Assembly (NCBI GenBank): GCA_910584545.1
Contig: CAJUBC010000031.1
Span: 1 to 26,907 of the forward strand
Direction: 5' to 3'
DNA from: an uncultured Muribaculaceae bacterium
Lineage (GTDB): Bacteria; Bacteroidota; Bacteroidia; Bacteroidales; Muribaculaceae
Length of the DNA stretch: 26,907 bases
The notes beneath the pieces were generated by a model. That model was not told the DNA's origin and made no database searches. It saw only the letters and a program-made list of their open reading frames with translations. A program made the translations under genes and the position numbers. The stretch's first letter is position 1, and every line of letters starts with the position of its first letter. Positions 7,076 to 14,900 of the stretch are shown here, piece by piece.

Positions 7076-7237
7076 ATGAAAAAGTACAGATGTGAAGTAT
7101 GTGACTGGATTTATGATCCGGCTGTCGGCGACCCCGACAATGGAATAGCTCCCGGTACGGCGTTCGAGGATATTCCCGATTCATGGACCTGTCCCGTGTG
7201 CGGAGTGGGTAAGGAAGATTTCGTGCCGGAACCATAA
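7076..7237 (+). CDS. Rubredoxin
   Basis: A small cytoplasmic electron carrier with one iron held by four cysteines. The 53-residue protein is exactly family length. It has the two knuckles CEVC (C6, C9) and CPVCG (C39, C42), the conserved aromatic core Y4, W11, Y13, F30 and W37, and the typical turn around DPDNGIAPGT. It is too short for many gene callers, but every family position is present. In anaerobes rubredoxin usually feeds electrons to rubrerythrin or superoxide reductase for oxygen and peroxide defence; no such partner is in this window. AAAGAGA lies before the ATG as a possible ribosome-binding site. The gene is divergent from a Fur-family regulator and ends at its own terminator, so it is monocistronic. 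Confidence 0.97.
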   Translation: MKKYRCEVCDWIYDPAVGDPDNGIAPGTAFEDIPDSWTCPVCGVGKEDFVPEP

Positions 7238-7294
7238 TAAGAATAAGTCGTGCCGCTATAAGGTATGGTATTTTGACCTTTCCCCATAAAAATC

Positions 7295-7329
7295 GGAGGC
7301 GTTTCTGCGAAGAACGTCTCCATTTTTTT
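7295..7329 (+). terminator. Intrinsic terminator of the rubredoxin gene
   Basis: The stem GGAGGCGTT (7295-7303) pairs with AACGTCTCC (7313-7321) with one G-U pair, followed by seven T residues (7323-7329). It lies 57 bases after the rubredoxin stop. Confidence 0.85.
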
Positions 7330-7337
7330 GCCTGGAC

Positions 7338-7369
7338 ATTGATAAATTCAGTAATTTTTGATAATTTTG
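7338..7369 (+). promoter_or_regulatory. Bacteroidetes-type promoter of the EamA transporter gene
   Basis: ATTG (7338-7341), 20 bases, then TAATTTTG (7362-7369), an exact match to TAnnTTTG. It lies just after the rubredoxin terminator and about 85 bases before the transporter ATG. Confidence 0.62.
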
Positions 7370-7453
7370 CAATGCGGAAGAGTCTGTCCGTCCCGCTCCC
7401 ATACTATATGGAGTGCCGGCTGATTCTCCGGAGGAGATCTAATATCTAATACC

Positions 7454-8389
7454 ATGAAACTCGGAAACGCAACGAAGAGCAAGTATATAATCGTTCTCGC
7501 CCATCTGGCGGCATTGATCACGATGGGGGCGTGGGGAACATCATTCCTCAGTACCAAAGTGCTGATGGAGAGTGGCGGAATGACACCGGTGGAAGTCTAC
7601 ATATACCGTTTCGCCGCCGCGTATCTCATACTTCTCTGTTTCACATGCAGGCATATCCGCTCTCATGGCTGGCGCGACGAGCTTACATTGGCCGTGTCGG
7701 GCGTATGCGCCGGCTCGCTCTACTTCATAGCCGAGAACTATGCGCTGAGGCTTACATCGACCGGCAACGTATCGCTGCTCGCCTCTATTTCTCCGATTTT
7801 CACCACCATACTGATGGCCGTGTTCTATCGTCAGAAAGCCAAGCTGTTCGTATGGGTAGGGTCCATCATCGCCTTCATCGGAGCCGGCTGTATCGTGTTC
7901 AGCCATGGAGGAAGCCTTGAATTCAGCCCTGTCGGAGACCTCATAGCCCTCTCGGCCGCATTCTCATGGGGTGTCTATTCGGTTGCCATCAAGAGGATCC
8001 TTCCGCTGTATTCCTCTTTTTTCATTACCAGAAAAATGTTCTTTTACGGGGTGCTGACGGCACTTCCGCTGCTTCTTGCTCAGCAGGAACCATATCATCT
8101 TTCCATATTATGGGATTTCAGTCAGCCTAAATATCTCACCAACTTCCTTTTCCTCGTGCTCTTCTGCTCGATAGCAGCTTATCTGCTCTGGAATGAGGTG
8201 ATGAAGTATTTAGGTCCGGTTATGGCGAACAATTACCTGTACGCCCAGCCGATCGTGACAATGGTGGCGGCTTACTTCGTGTTCGGAGAGAACGTGACGC
8301 TGCTCGGATATGTGGGTTGCGGACTAATCATAGGAGGTCTGATCATTTCAGACAAGATGAAGGACGGCATACGCCTGCGCCGACAATAG
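7454..8389 (+). CDS. DMT-superfamily transporter (EamA family)
   Basis: Inner-membrane transporter of the drug/metabolite superfamily. At 311 residues it is the usual length. About ten hydrophobic segments are arranged as two EamA repeats. The first repeat opens with a conserved pattern MGAWGTSFLSTKV and includes VYIYRFAAAYLILL. The second includes FSWGVYSVAIKRI and PVMANNYLYAQPIVTMVAAYFVFGENVTLLGYVGCGLIIGG, shown here only as markers of the fold. Substrates of this family vary widely (amino acids, nucleobases, drugs, metabolites) and cannot be read from sequence. The hydrophilic tail KMKDGIRLRRQ should be cytoplasmic. It has its own promoter; the next gene starts 34 bases after its stop and may be co-transcribed. 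Confidence 0.92.
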   Translation: MKLGNATKSKYIIVLAHLAALITMGAWGTSFLSTKVLMESGGMTPVEVYIYRFAAAYLILLCFTCRHIRSHGWRDELTLAVSGVCAGSLYFIAENYALRLTSTGNVSLLASISPIFTTILMAVFYRQKAKLFVWVGSIIAFIGAGCIVFSHGGSLEFSPVGDLIALSAAFSWGVYSVAIKRILPLYSSFFITRKMFFYGVLTALPLLLAQQEPYHLSILWDFSQPKYLTNFLFLVLFCSIAAYLLWNEVMKYLGPVMANNYLYAQPIVTMVAAYFVFGENVTLLGYVGCGLIIGGLIISDKMKDGIRLRRQ

Positions 8390-8423
8390 GAAAGGCTGTC
8401 CGCCCCTTTATGCAGATTAGAGA

Positions 8424-9590
8424 ATGATAAGAATCAAAGAGATATTAACGGTTACCCTTGTAGCTTCTTTCATGCTGTTGTGGTGTGCTGATGCAGCCGC
8501 ATGCACATCGGCCATTATCGGAGCGGAGGTGAATCCTTCAGGCAGACCTATATTGTGGAAACACCGCGACACAAGCACCATCGACAACAAGGTTGAGTAT
8601 ATCGCTCCCTCGGATGCCGGATTCGGTTACGTCGCGCTGTTCAACGCGGCAGACAAGGACCTGAAGGAAGCCTGGATAGGCATGAACGATGCCGGCTTCG
8701 CGGTGATGAACACCGCATCGTATAACATCAAGGATGACCGCGTACCGTCAAAAAAGATGGACAAGGAGGGTATACTGATGAGCAGGGCGCTGCGCACATG
8801 CCGTACCGTCGATGATTTTGCACGTTTTCTGGAGACGTATCCTCGTCCGATGGGTGTGGAGGCTAACTTCGGTGCCATCGATGCAGAGGGGAACGGGGCC
8901 TTTTTCGAGACCAATAATCATTCTTTCAAACGGTATGACCTTAAGGATGAACCGAGTCATGTGCTCGTCAGGTCCAATTACAGCCATTCCGGTCGACCTG
9001 GCGAGGGTTACGGGTTTGTAAGGGAGGCGAACGCATGCGTTCTTCTTGCCCCTTATATCGATGAACGTTCCGTCACGCCCGAAGTGCTGACCGAAGAGGT
9101 AAGCCGCTCTTTCTACCACGATCTGAAGAAACGTGACTACAGATATGCCGGCGACCGATGGGTGGTCGATCAGGATTTTATTCCCCGATACAAGTCCACG
9201 GCGACTGTTGCCATCGAAGGATGTGTCCCGGTGATGGATGCGAAAGAGATGACCCCCGCGCGGGTTGCCCGAGAATATGTGATGTGGACTGGACTCGGTT
9301 ACCCGCCTGTGTCCGAAATCAGAGCGGTACGGTGCAGCCCGGACGGTGTCGACAATGAATTGCGCGGAGTACTTCCGGACGGACATTCTCCGCTCTCCGA
9401 TCAGGCGAAGCGTCTGCGTGACGAAGTCTTTCCTCTGAAAAAAGGTAACGGCGACAAATATGTAGATATAAGTAAGCTGTACAATCCCGATGGGACCGGA
9501 TATGCCCAGAGGGCCATTGAGAAGAATCATGAAACCTACCGGATCGAGAATGCACGACGTGCCGTACGAAGTGCTGGAGACTCCCGATAG
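8424..9590 (+). CDS. Secreted Ntn-hydrolase, C45/acyltransferase-like amidohydrolase
   Basis: A 388-residue exported protein. A signal peptide (about residues 1-26, ending ADAAA) is followed directly by Cys27 in CTSAIIGAEV. Cleavage there would expose Cys27 as the N-terminal nucleophile, as in Ntn hydrolases of the choloylglycine hydrolase and acyl-CoA:6-APA acyltransferase type. Other family-like elements are WKHRD near 45-49, EAWIGMNDAGFAVMNTAS near 80, a GVEANFGAIDAEGNGAFFETNN core and RSNYSHSG. Enzymes of this group cleave linear amide bonds (acyl amino acids, penicillins, bile-salt conjugates, ceramide-like lipids); the substrate cannot be told here. Location is periplasm or beyond. The final 41 bases overlap the next gene. 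I am confident of the fold class, less so of the exact subfamily. Confidence 0.8.
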   Translation: MIRIKEILTVTLVASFMLLWCADAAACTSAIIGAEVNPSGRPILWKHRDTSTIDNKVEYIAPSDAGFGYVALFNAADKDLKEAWIGMNDAGFAVMNTASYNIKDDRVPSKKMDKEGILMSRALRTCRTVDDFARFLETYPRPMGVEANFGAIDAEGNGAFFETNNHSFKRYDLKDEPSHVLVRSNYSHSGRPGEGYGFVREANACVLLAPYIDERSVTPEVLTEEVSRSFYHDLKKRDYRYAGDRWVVDQDFIPRYKSTATVAIEGCVPVMDAKEMTPARVAREYVMWTGLGYPPVSEIRAVRCSPDGVDNELRGVLPDGHSPLSDQAKRLRDEVFPLKKGNGDKYVDISKLYNPDGTGYAQRAIEKNHETYRIENARRAVRSAGDSR

Positions 9591-10125
9591 GGAGGCAGCC
9601 ACAAGTCGGTTCACTATCCGTCCCGGCCGCATGCTGTATGAGATGATTGCTTTATTCGGGGTCTGGTGGTATTATATCCTCGGTGGAGTGGTGCTCCTCG
9701 GAATAGTAGCGTCGTTCTTCGACCTGCGTTTACTGATTATGGTGCTGATGGTGGTTTTCATCATCATCCCGATGCTGATGGCGATGTTCTATCTCAACTA
9801 CGGACTGCGAGAGGAGTGCTTCCTGAACACGGTGCCTCATACGTTGCGGCATACGGATGATGGACTGGAGGTGACCCTCATCTTCTCCCATCCATCAGAG
9901 GAAGAGGAAGGGGAGAGCATAGAGAAGATAAGAAGAATGTCGTTTTCATACAACGAGATCGCATCTCTTTCTGTCGTGGGATCCGACACCGTGGCAATCA
10001 TGCGGAAACCTTTACGGGGATTTGTAATGATTCCACGCAGTGCTTTCGCAGTGGATGACGAATACTATACATTTACCAGAAAACTAAGGGAAAAGGTGGT
10101 CGTCGGTGCGGATTCCGAGAAATAA
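9550..10125 (+). CDS. Two-helix membrane protein with YcxB-like C-terminal domain
   Basis: A 191-residue protein. A polar N-terminus is followed by two close hydrophobic segments (about residues 29-58 and 60-82). A soluble domain follows with the pattern LEVTLIFS... MSFSYNEIASLSVVGSDTVAIM and then MIPRSAFAVDDEYYTFTRKL. The IPRSAF...F..KL ending resembles the YcxB-like C-terminal domain, whose function is unknown; the resemblance is by eye. The start is set at ATG 9550, overlapping the upstream hydrolase by 41 bases. Earlier in-frame ATGs (9490, 9529) would overlap more and add no family-like sequence. The soluble part should face the cytoplasm. Confidence 0.75.
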   Translation: MHDVPYEVLETPDREAATSRFTIRPGRMLYEMIALFGVWWYYILGGVVLLGIVASFFDLRLLIMVLMVVFIIIPMLMAMFYLNYGLREECFLNTVPHTLRHTDDGLEVTLIFSHPSEEEEGESIEKIRRMSFSYNEIASLSVVGSDTVAIMRKPLRGFVMIPRSAFAVDDEYYTFTRKLREKVVVGADSEK

Positions 10126-10150
10126 CCATTGATATAAAATAGATTCACGT

Positions 10151-10573
10151 ATGCGCATATTAAAGGATACGAAAAAGAGATATTGCTTCATAATGGATAT
10201 GGAGGTCAGGGATTACGAACTTGACTGCGAGCAGATAGTCAACAACGCCAACTATCTTCATTATATGGAGCATACGAGACATAAGTTCTGCATGGATGCC
10301 GGTCTCTCATTCATAGAGATGCACAATCAGGGAATCGATGCCGTGGTCAGGAAGATCGAGGTGGAGTACAAGACATCTCTTCGCGGAGGCGACAGTTTTA
10401 TCAGCTGCCTGCGCCTTGAGCGAAAAGGTCCGAGGTTCATTTTCCATCAGGATATAATAAAGAGCAACGGCGAGGTATGTGCGGAGGGGATAGTGACAGT
10501 AGTGGTCCTGAAGAACGGCAAACTGAGCCGTGGGGATGAACTTGCCGCGGTTTTCGCCAGATACTTAAAGTAA
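10151..10573 (+). CDS. Hotdog-fold acyl-CoA thioesterase (4HBT/YbgC-like)
   Basis: A cytoplasmic enzyme of the hotdog fold expected to hydrolyse acyl-CoA (or acyl-ACP) thioesters. The 140-residue protein has the family signature VRDYELDCEQIVNNANYLHYMEHTR (residues 19-43 region). The putative catalytic D25 and the N31/N32...Y35 pattern lie at the start of the central helix. EYKTSLRGGD and GPRFIFHQDI mark the following strands. Acyl specificity cannot be read. ATG 10151 is used; an alternative at 10193 (MDMEV) would trim 14 residues before the family homology and is possible. It lies 25 bases after the YcxB-like gene and 43 bases before dprA. Confidence 0.88.
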   Translation: MRILKDTKKRYCFIMDMEVRDYELDCEQIVNNANYLHYMEHTRHKFCMDAGLSFIEMHNQGIDAVVRKIEVEYKTSLRGGDSFISCLRLERKGPRFIFHQDIIKSNGEVCAEGIVTVVVLKNGKLSRGDELAAVFARYLK

Positions 10574-10616
10574 GCTCTTGTCAATAGTACGTGGCATTTG
10601 AAACACAGGTAATGAT

Positions 10617-11750
10617 ATGGATGGCGGCACGGAAACATTGGTTCAGAAAGTGGCGCTCTCGATGGTTCCGGGAGTCAACGCGGATCTGGTGAGGAATCTC
10701 ATGGAGAGAGGTATCGCCTGCAGTGATTTCTTTACCATGGATTGTTCCGACGAACGATTCCGTGAGGAATGTTCATTACCAAGAGGTGCCGCATTTGATT
10801 CGATGCATCGGGACGAGGCTCTTTTCCGCGCGAGGAAAGAGGTGGAGTTCATGCAGCGTCACGGCATCCGGGCTTATTCTCTATACGACGAGGACTATCC
10901 CATGCTTCTCCGTGAGATACCAGATGCGCCCGTGGTGCTTTATAAGCTCGGCAATGCAAATCTTGATTCCGAGAAACTTATAAGTATAGTTGGAACGCGG
11001 AGGCCAACCAATTACGGTACGGGGTTCTGCTCAAGACTTGTCGATGAGATAGGCGGTTACTTTCCCGAGTCGGTGATAGTAAGCGGTCTTGCATACGGGA
11101 TAGATTCGGCATCGCACATCGCGGCTCTCGAGAGGGGGCTTCAGACTGTCGGGGTAGTTGCGCATGGTCTGGACACTGTCTATCCTGCTGCCAACAGGGA
11201 TCTTGCAGGCAGAATGGTCCGCTCCGGGGGCGCCATAGTTTCGGAATATCCATCCGGTACCAGGATATTCCAGGGTAACTTCCTTAAGCGTAACCGCATC
11301 ATAGCAGGATTATCGCATGTTACGGTTGTGGTTGAGAGCGAGATACGCGGAGGCGCGATGAGTACGGCAAACACCGCGTTCAATTACTCGCGTGATGTGA
11401 TGGCTCTGCCCGGGAGAATATCCGACCGTATGAGCGAGGGCTGCAATCTATTGATACGAAAGAATAAAGCCGGGATGATCACTATGGCTGCCGATATGAT
11501 AGAGCAGATGAATTGGAAGCCGCTTGGCATGCATGGTTCCGCTCCGCTGCAGAGGAATCTTTTCCCTGAGCTACAGGGAAAGGAGGCTCAGGTGTATGAA
11601 CTGCTGAGACACCATTCCGAGCCGCTGACAGCCGATGCCATCTTCCAGGCCACTAATATACATATCTCAGAACTTATGACAATCCTGACCGAACTTGAAT
11701 TCGATGCCATAATAACCAAACTCCCCGGCTCTCGATATACTCTGGCGTAA
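10617..11750 (+). CDS. dprA: DNA processing protein DprA
   Basis: A single-stranded DNA-binding protein that loads RecA onto incoming DNA during natural transformation; it is also widely kept in non-competent bacteria. The 377-residue protein has an N-terminal SAM-like helical region (residues 1-70). The Rossmann-type core runs from about 85 to 290 and is marked by ISIVGTRRP (122-130), VSGLAYGIDSASH (155-167), AHGLDTVYP (182-190), SEYPSGTRIFQGNFLKRNRIIAG (209-231) and ESEIRGGAMSTANTA. The C-terminal winged helix (about 320-377) is the DprA DML1-like type. All core motifs are intact. Start ATG 10617. It is the last gene of the 7454-11750 plus-strand run. Confidence 0.96.
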   Translation: MDGGTETLVQKVALSMVPGVNADLVRNLMERGIACSDFFTMDCSDERFREECSLPRGAAFDSMHRDEALFRARKEVEFMQRHGIRAYSLYDEDYPMLLREIPDAPVVLYKLGNANLDSEKLISIVGTRRPTNYGTGFCSRLVDEIGGYFPESVIVSGLAYGIDSASHIAALERGLQTVGVVAHGLDTVYPAANRDLAGRMVRSGGAIVSEYPSGTRIFQGNFLKRNRIIAGLSHVTVVVESEIRGGAMSTANTAFNYSRDVMALPGRISDRMSEGCNLLIRKNKAGMITMAADMIEQMNWKPLGMHGSAPLQRNLFPELQGKEAQVYELLRHHSEPLTADAIFQATNIHISELMTILTELEFDAIITKLPGSRYTLA

Positions 11751-11873
11751 TATTGCTGCAGGTTCCATATTATTCACGTATTGTGAGGCTCCGTAATAAT
11801 AAAAGAATAATAAAACAGCGTGGATGTAATGACGCTCTGCCATATCAATAAGGATAAAATCAAAAAAAATTCG

Positions 11874-11881
11874 TAAATTTG
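11874..11881 (+). promoter_or_regulatory. Candidate -7 box of the tamB promoter
   Basis: TAAATTTG matches TAnnTTTG exactly and lies 44 bases before the tamB ATG, but I see no good -33 box at the expected spacing. The remainder of the 11751-11925 gap shows a bulged 10-bp inverted repeat (11768-11801) and no gene. Confidence 0.45.
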
Positions 11882-11925
11882 CACTTTGATTGCATGACCC
11901 GAATCGGGGTATGGCATGAGTGCGG

Positions 11926-14900
11926 ATGAGTATTACAAGACAGATATACCGGGTGGTTCGTAGCATCATCTTCACGGCCGTGTTGGCTGTGGGTGTGATT
12001 TTCGTAGGACTTTATGTCTTCCTGCAGTTTCCCCCTGTGCAGCGAGCAATTAAAAACAGGGCTCAGACCGAACTTTCCCAATATCTCGGCGGAAAGGTAG
12101 ATATAGGGGATGTATCCATACATCCGTTTAACGAGGTGGTACTTAATGACGTCGGCATCGACACTCCGGGAGGAGAGCGATGTATCACAGTCGACAAGTT
12201 GGGCACCGGCCTCGATGTATGGGCATTGTTGGCTTCAAGAAAGATAATCATCACCTACGTGGAACTGATTGGTCTTGATGCCTCCATCTTGCAGTCCGCG
12301 CCCGACGCACCACTCAATATAGCGTTCATAATAGATGCCTTCAAGCCGAAAGACAAGAATAAACCTCCGAAAGTCTTCAATCTCGCGCTGAAGAACGTGG
12401 TGATAAGAAAGTCTTCGGTCAAGTTCGACAAGGGATGGATTCCCCGCAATACTTCCCGGCGATTCGATCCGAATCATATCGCGGTCGAGGATTTCCGTGC
12501 GGACCTCGCATTCCCGACGCTCTCCGACCGCCAGATAGGACTCGATCTCCGCAGACTCGCATTCCGGGAGGAGAGCGGGTTTGAGGTGAAAGGGCTTTCG
12601 CTCACTGCGACGGTTTCTCAGAAGCATATCGCAATCAATAATCCACGTCTGCAGATCGGCAGCTCTGAAATCAATCTGTCTGACATCACCCTCGATATTG
12701 ATGGTTATTCCGACATCGTTCCGTCGCTGATGCATGATTCGAGATCGTTAGAAATAAAGATAGACAGGGTCATTCCCTCTGAGTTCGATGCCTTCTATCC
12801 TAATCTCGCCATGGTTCATACACCTGTTTCGGTCGAAATGAACGTTACCGGGAATCTGGACCGTCTGTTTCTTGAGCGTCTCAGACTCAAGAAGATGAGT
12901 GGAGAGACCATTCTCGACATGCGCGCCAATGCACGTAATCCACATATTGTCGCCGAGGCTTACTATGAGCTGGAGGCACTTGAACTTAATGCCGACAGAT
13001 CGCTGCAGCGGGATATAATGGTATTGATTCCAGCGCTGCCTGAAGGACTGTCGGAGAAAATAGCGCTATTGGGGGATATCAGTCTGAAAGCCGGTGGTAA
13101 GGCCGACATGAATGGCGGAAAAGGAAGGGCAATGATCGGGATTAAAAGCCACGCGGGCAACATCACTCTTTCGGGTGAATGCGCATGGTCAGGCCCGCGT
13201 CTGCAGCGAATAAATGCCACGGGAAGTATCGAGAATCTGAATCTCGGTGCGATTCTTGATGACGGACAATTCGGAGCGCTTGAGGGAGAGTTTGCCGCCG
13301 ATTTGAAATTAGACGGCAATATACCTGCGGGAACAACAGAAATTAGGCTGCCGTATCTGGATTTCAGAGGAAACAGGATAGAAAACATATCAGCTGAAGT
13401 CGGCAATACCAACGGCTCCATAGAGGGCCATGTCGACATTGATGATGAAATCGCCGGTATGAGTGCCGATTTCTTCGCATCGCCCAAGGGAACGATGTCC
13501 CGCTGGATCGTCGATGCCAGAATCGGACATCTGATTCCTTCGCGGTTCGGGGTGCTCGGAAAGTATAAGGATTACGTGCTGTCGGGACAAGCAATGGCCG
13601 AAGCCACAGGAAATTCGCTCGAGTCGCTCGCGGGGAGTGTTTCGCTCAATGACGTACGCTTTGACGACGGCAAGGGAAATCCACTTGAGATTGACGGACT
13701 GTATGCTGCCCTGACATCGCATGATGGGGTAAAGGAACTTTCGGTCGACTCGCATTTCCTGACGGCTGACGCCACCGGCAGCGTAAACCCGCTGAGGCTG
13801 GATTTCAATATGTCGGTTCTGCCAGACGACAACATATATTCCTTCTTCAATATTCCCGTAAGACCGCTCCAGACCATCGAAATCATCGGAGATTTCGACA
13901 CTGCTTCAGGATTCGGTAATCTGAAAGCCAGCGCGCCTTATCTGCTCAAAGGCAAGGATAAACTGATTAAGAACACTATAATCGAAGGTAATATTTCCGG
14001 ATATGACGAAGTCTCGCTCATTGCAAAAACGGATTTCCCTGTCAAGAACAACAGAATGCGTCTCACTCTGACTATAGACGGCGATATGAATCCTGAAATG
14101 AAGGCTGGCTCATTTTATCCCAAGGCATACGTTCCTGCCCTTGACGGTGCGATTACATGGACTATGGCGAACAATAAATCCGATAGAGGAGATGTATCGT
14201 TGAATCTACATACGGACCGCGATTTCCTCACCTCTTCAAGAATATATTCGCTGAACATCGGGGAGTCTGATTTTGTAATAAATGGAGAGAGATGGGATGT
14301 GGACGAATCAGGAATTACAATTGGAAAGGATGTGATAGACGTTAACAGGATTCATATCAGCAATGGACCTCAGTACGTAGATATAAACGGAAAAGTCTCT
14401 GCCGATCCGATGGACATGCTTGTCGCGGATCTGGCGGGAGTGGATCTGTCGTTCATATTCGACACCCTCAACATCAACTACGTGACTTTCGGGGGAATGG
14501 CCACCGGCCGAGCCGTCGGCTCAGGACTTCTCGGCAAGAATATGAAAGCGAGAACCGATGGCCTCAAGGTCGATAATTTCAGCTATAATGGCGCGGTACT
14601 CGGTAATGCAGACCTGGAGGCAAGCTGGGATATGGACAATAAAAAGCTCGCCATAGTGGCGGACGTGGCGGAAGACGGCATAGCAAAGCTCAGAGCCGAG
14701 GGAGGAGTGTATCTCGGATGCGACTCTCTCTCTTTCAGGTTTGTGCCTGACCATGTTAACGTAGCTCTTATCCAGCCGTTTCTGGAGAATATAACCTCTT
14801 CCGTAACCGGACGTGCCTCGGGGGACCTGCAACTGTTCGGTTCCTTCAAGGACATAATGCTGACCGGATATGCTGTCGCGGAACCGGTTAATCTAAGGGT

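Noticed and set aside
7372..7449. A 25-residue leader frame before the EamA transporter gene
   Set aside because: It starts at the predicted transcript start, has no family match and is probably chance.
8748..9632. A 294-residue minus-strand frame opposite the amidohydrolase
   Set aside because: The plus strand has a signal peptide and family motifs; the opposite frame has no domain and no promoter.
11768..11801. A bulged 10-bp inverted repeat after dprA
   Set aside because: It is AT-rich, followed by A-rich rather than T-rich sequence, and has a 13-base loop; not a convincing terminator or operator.
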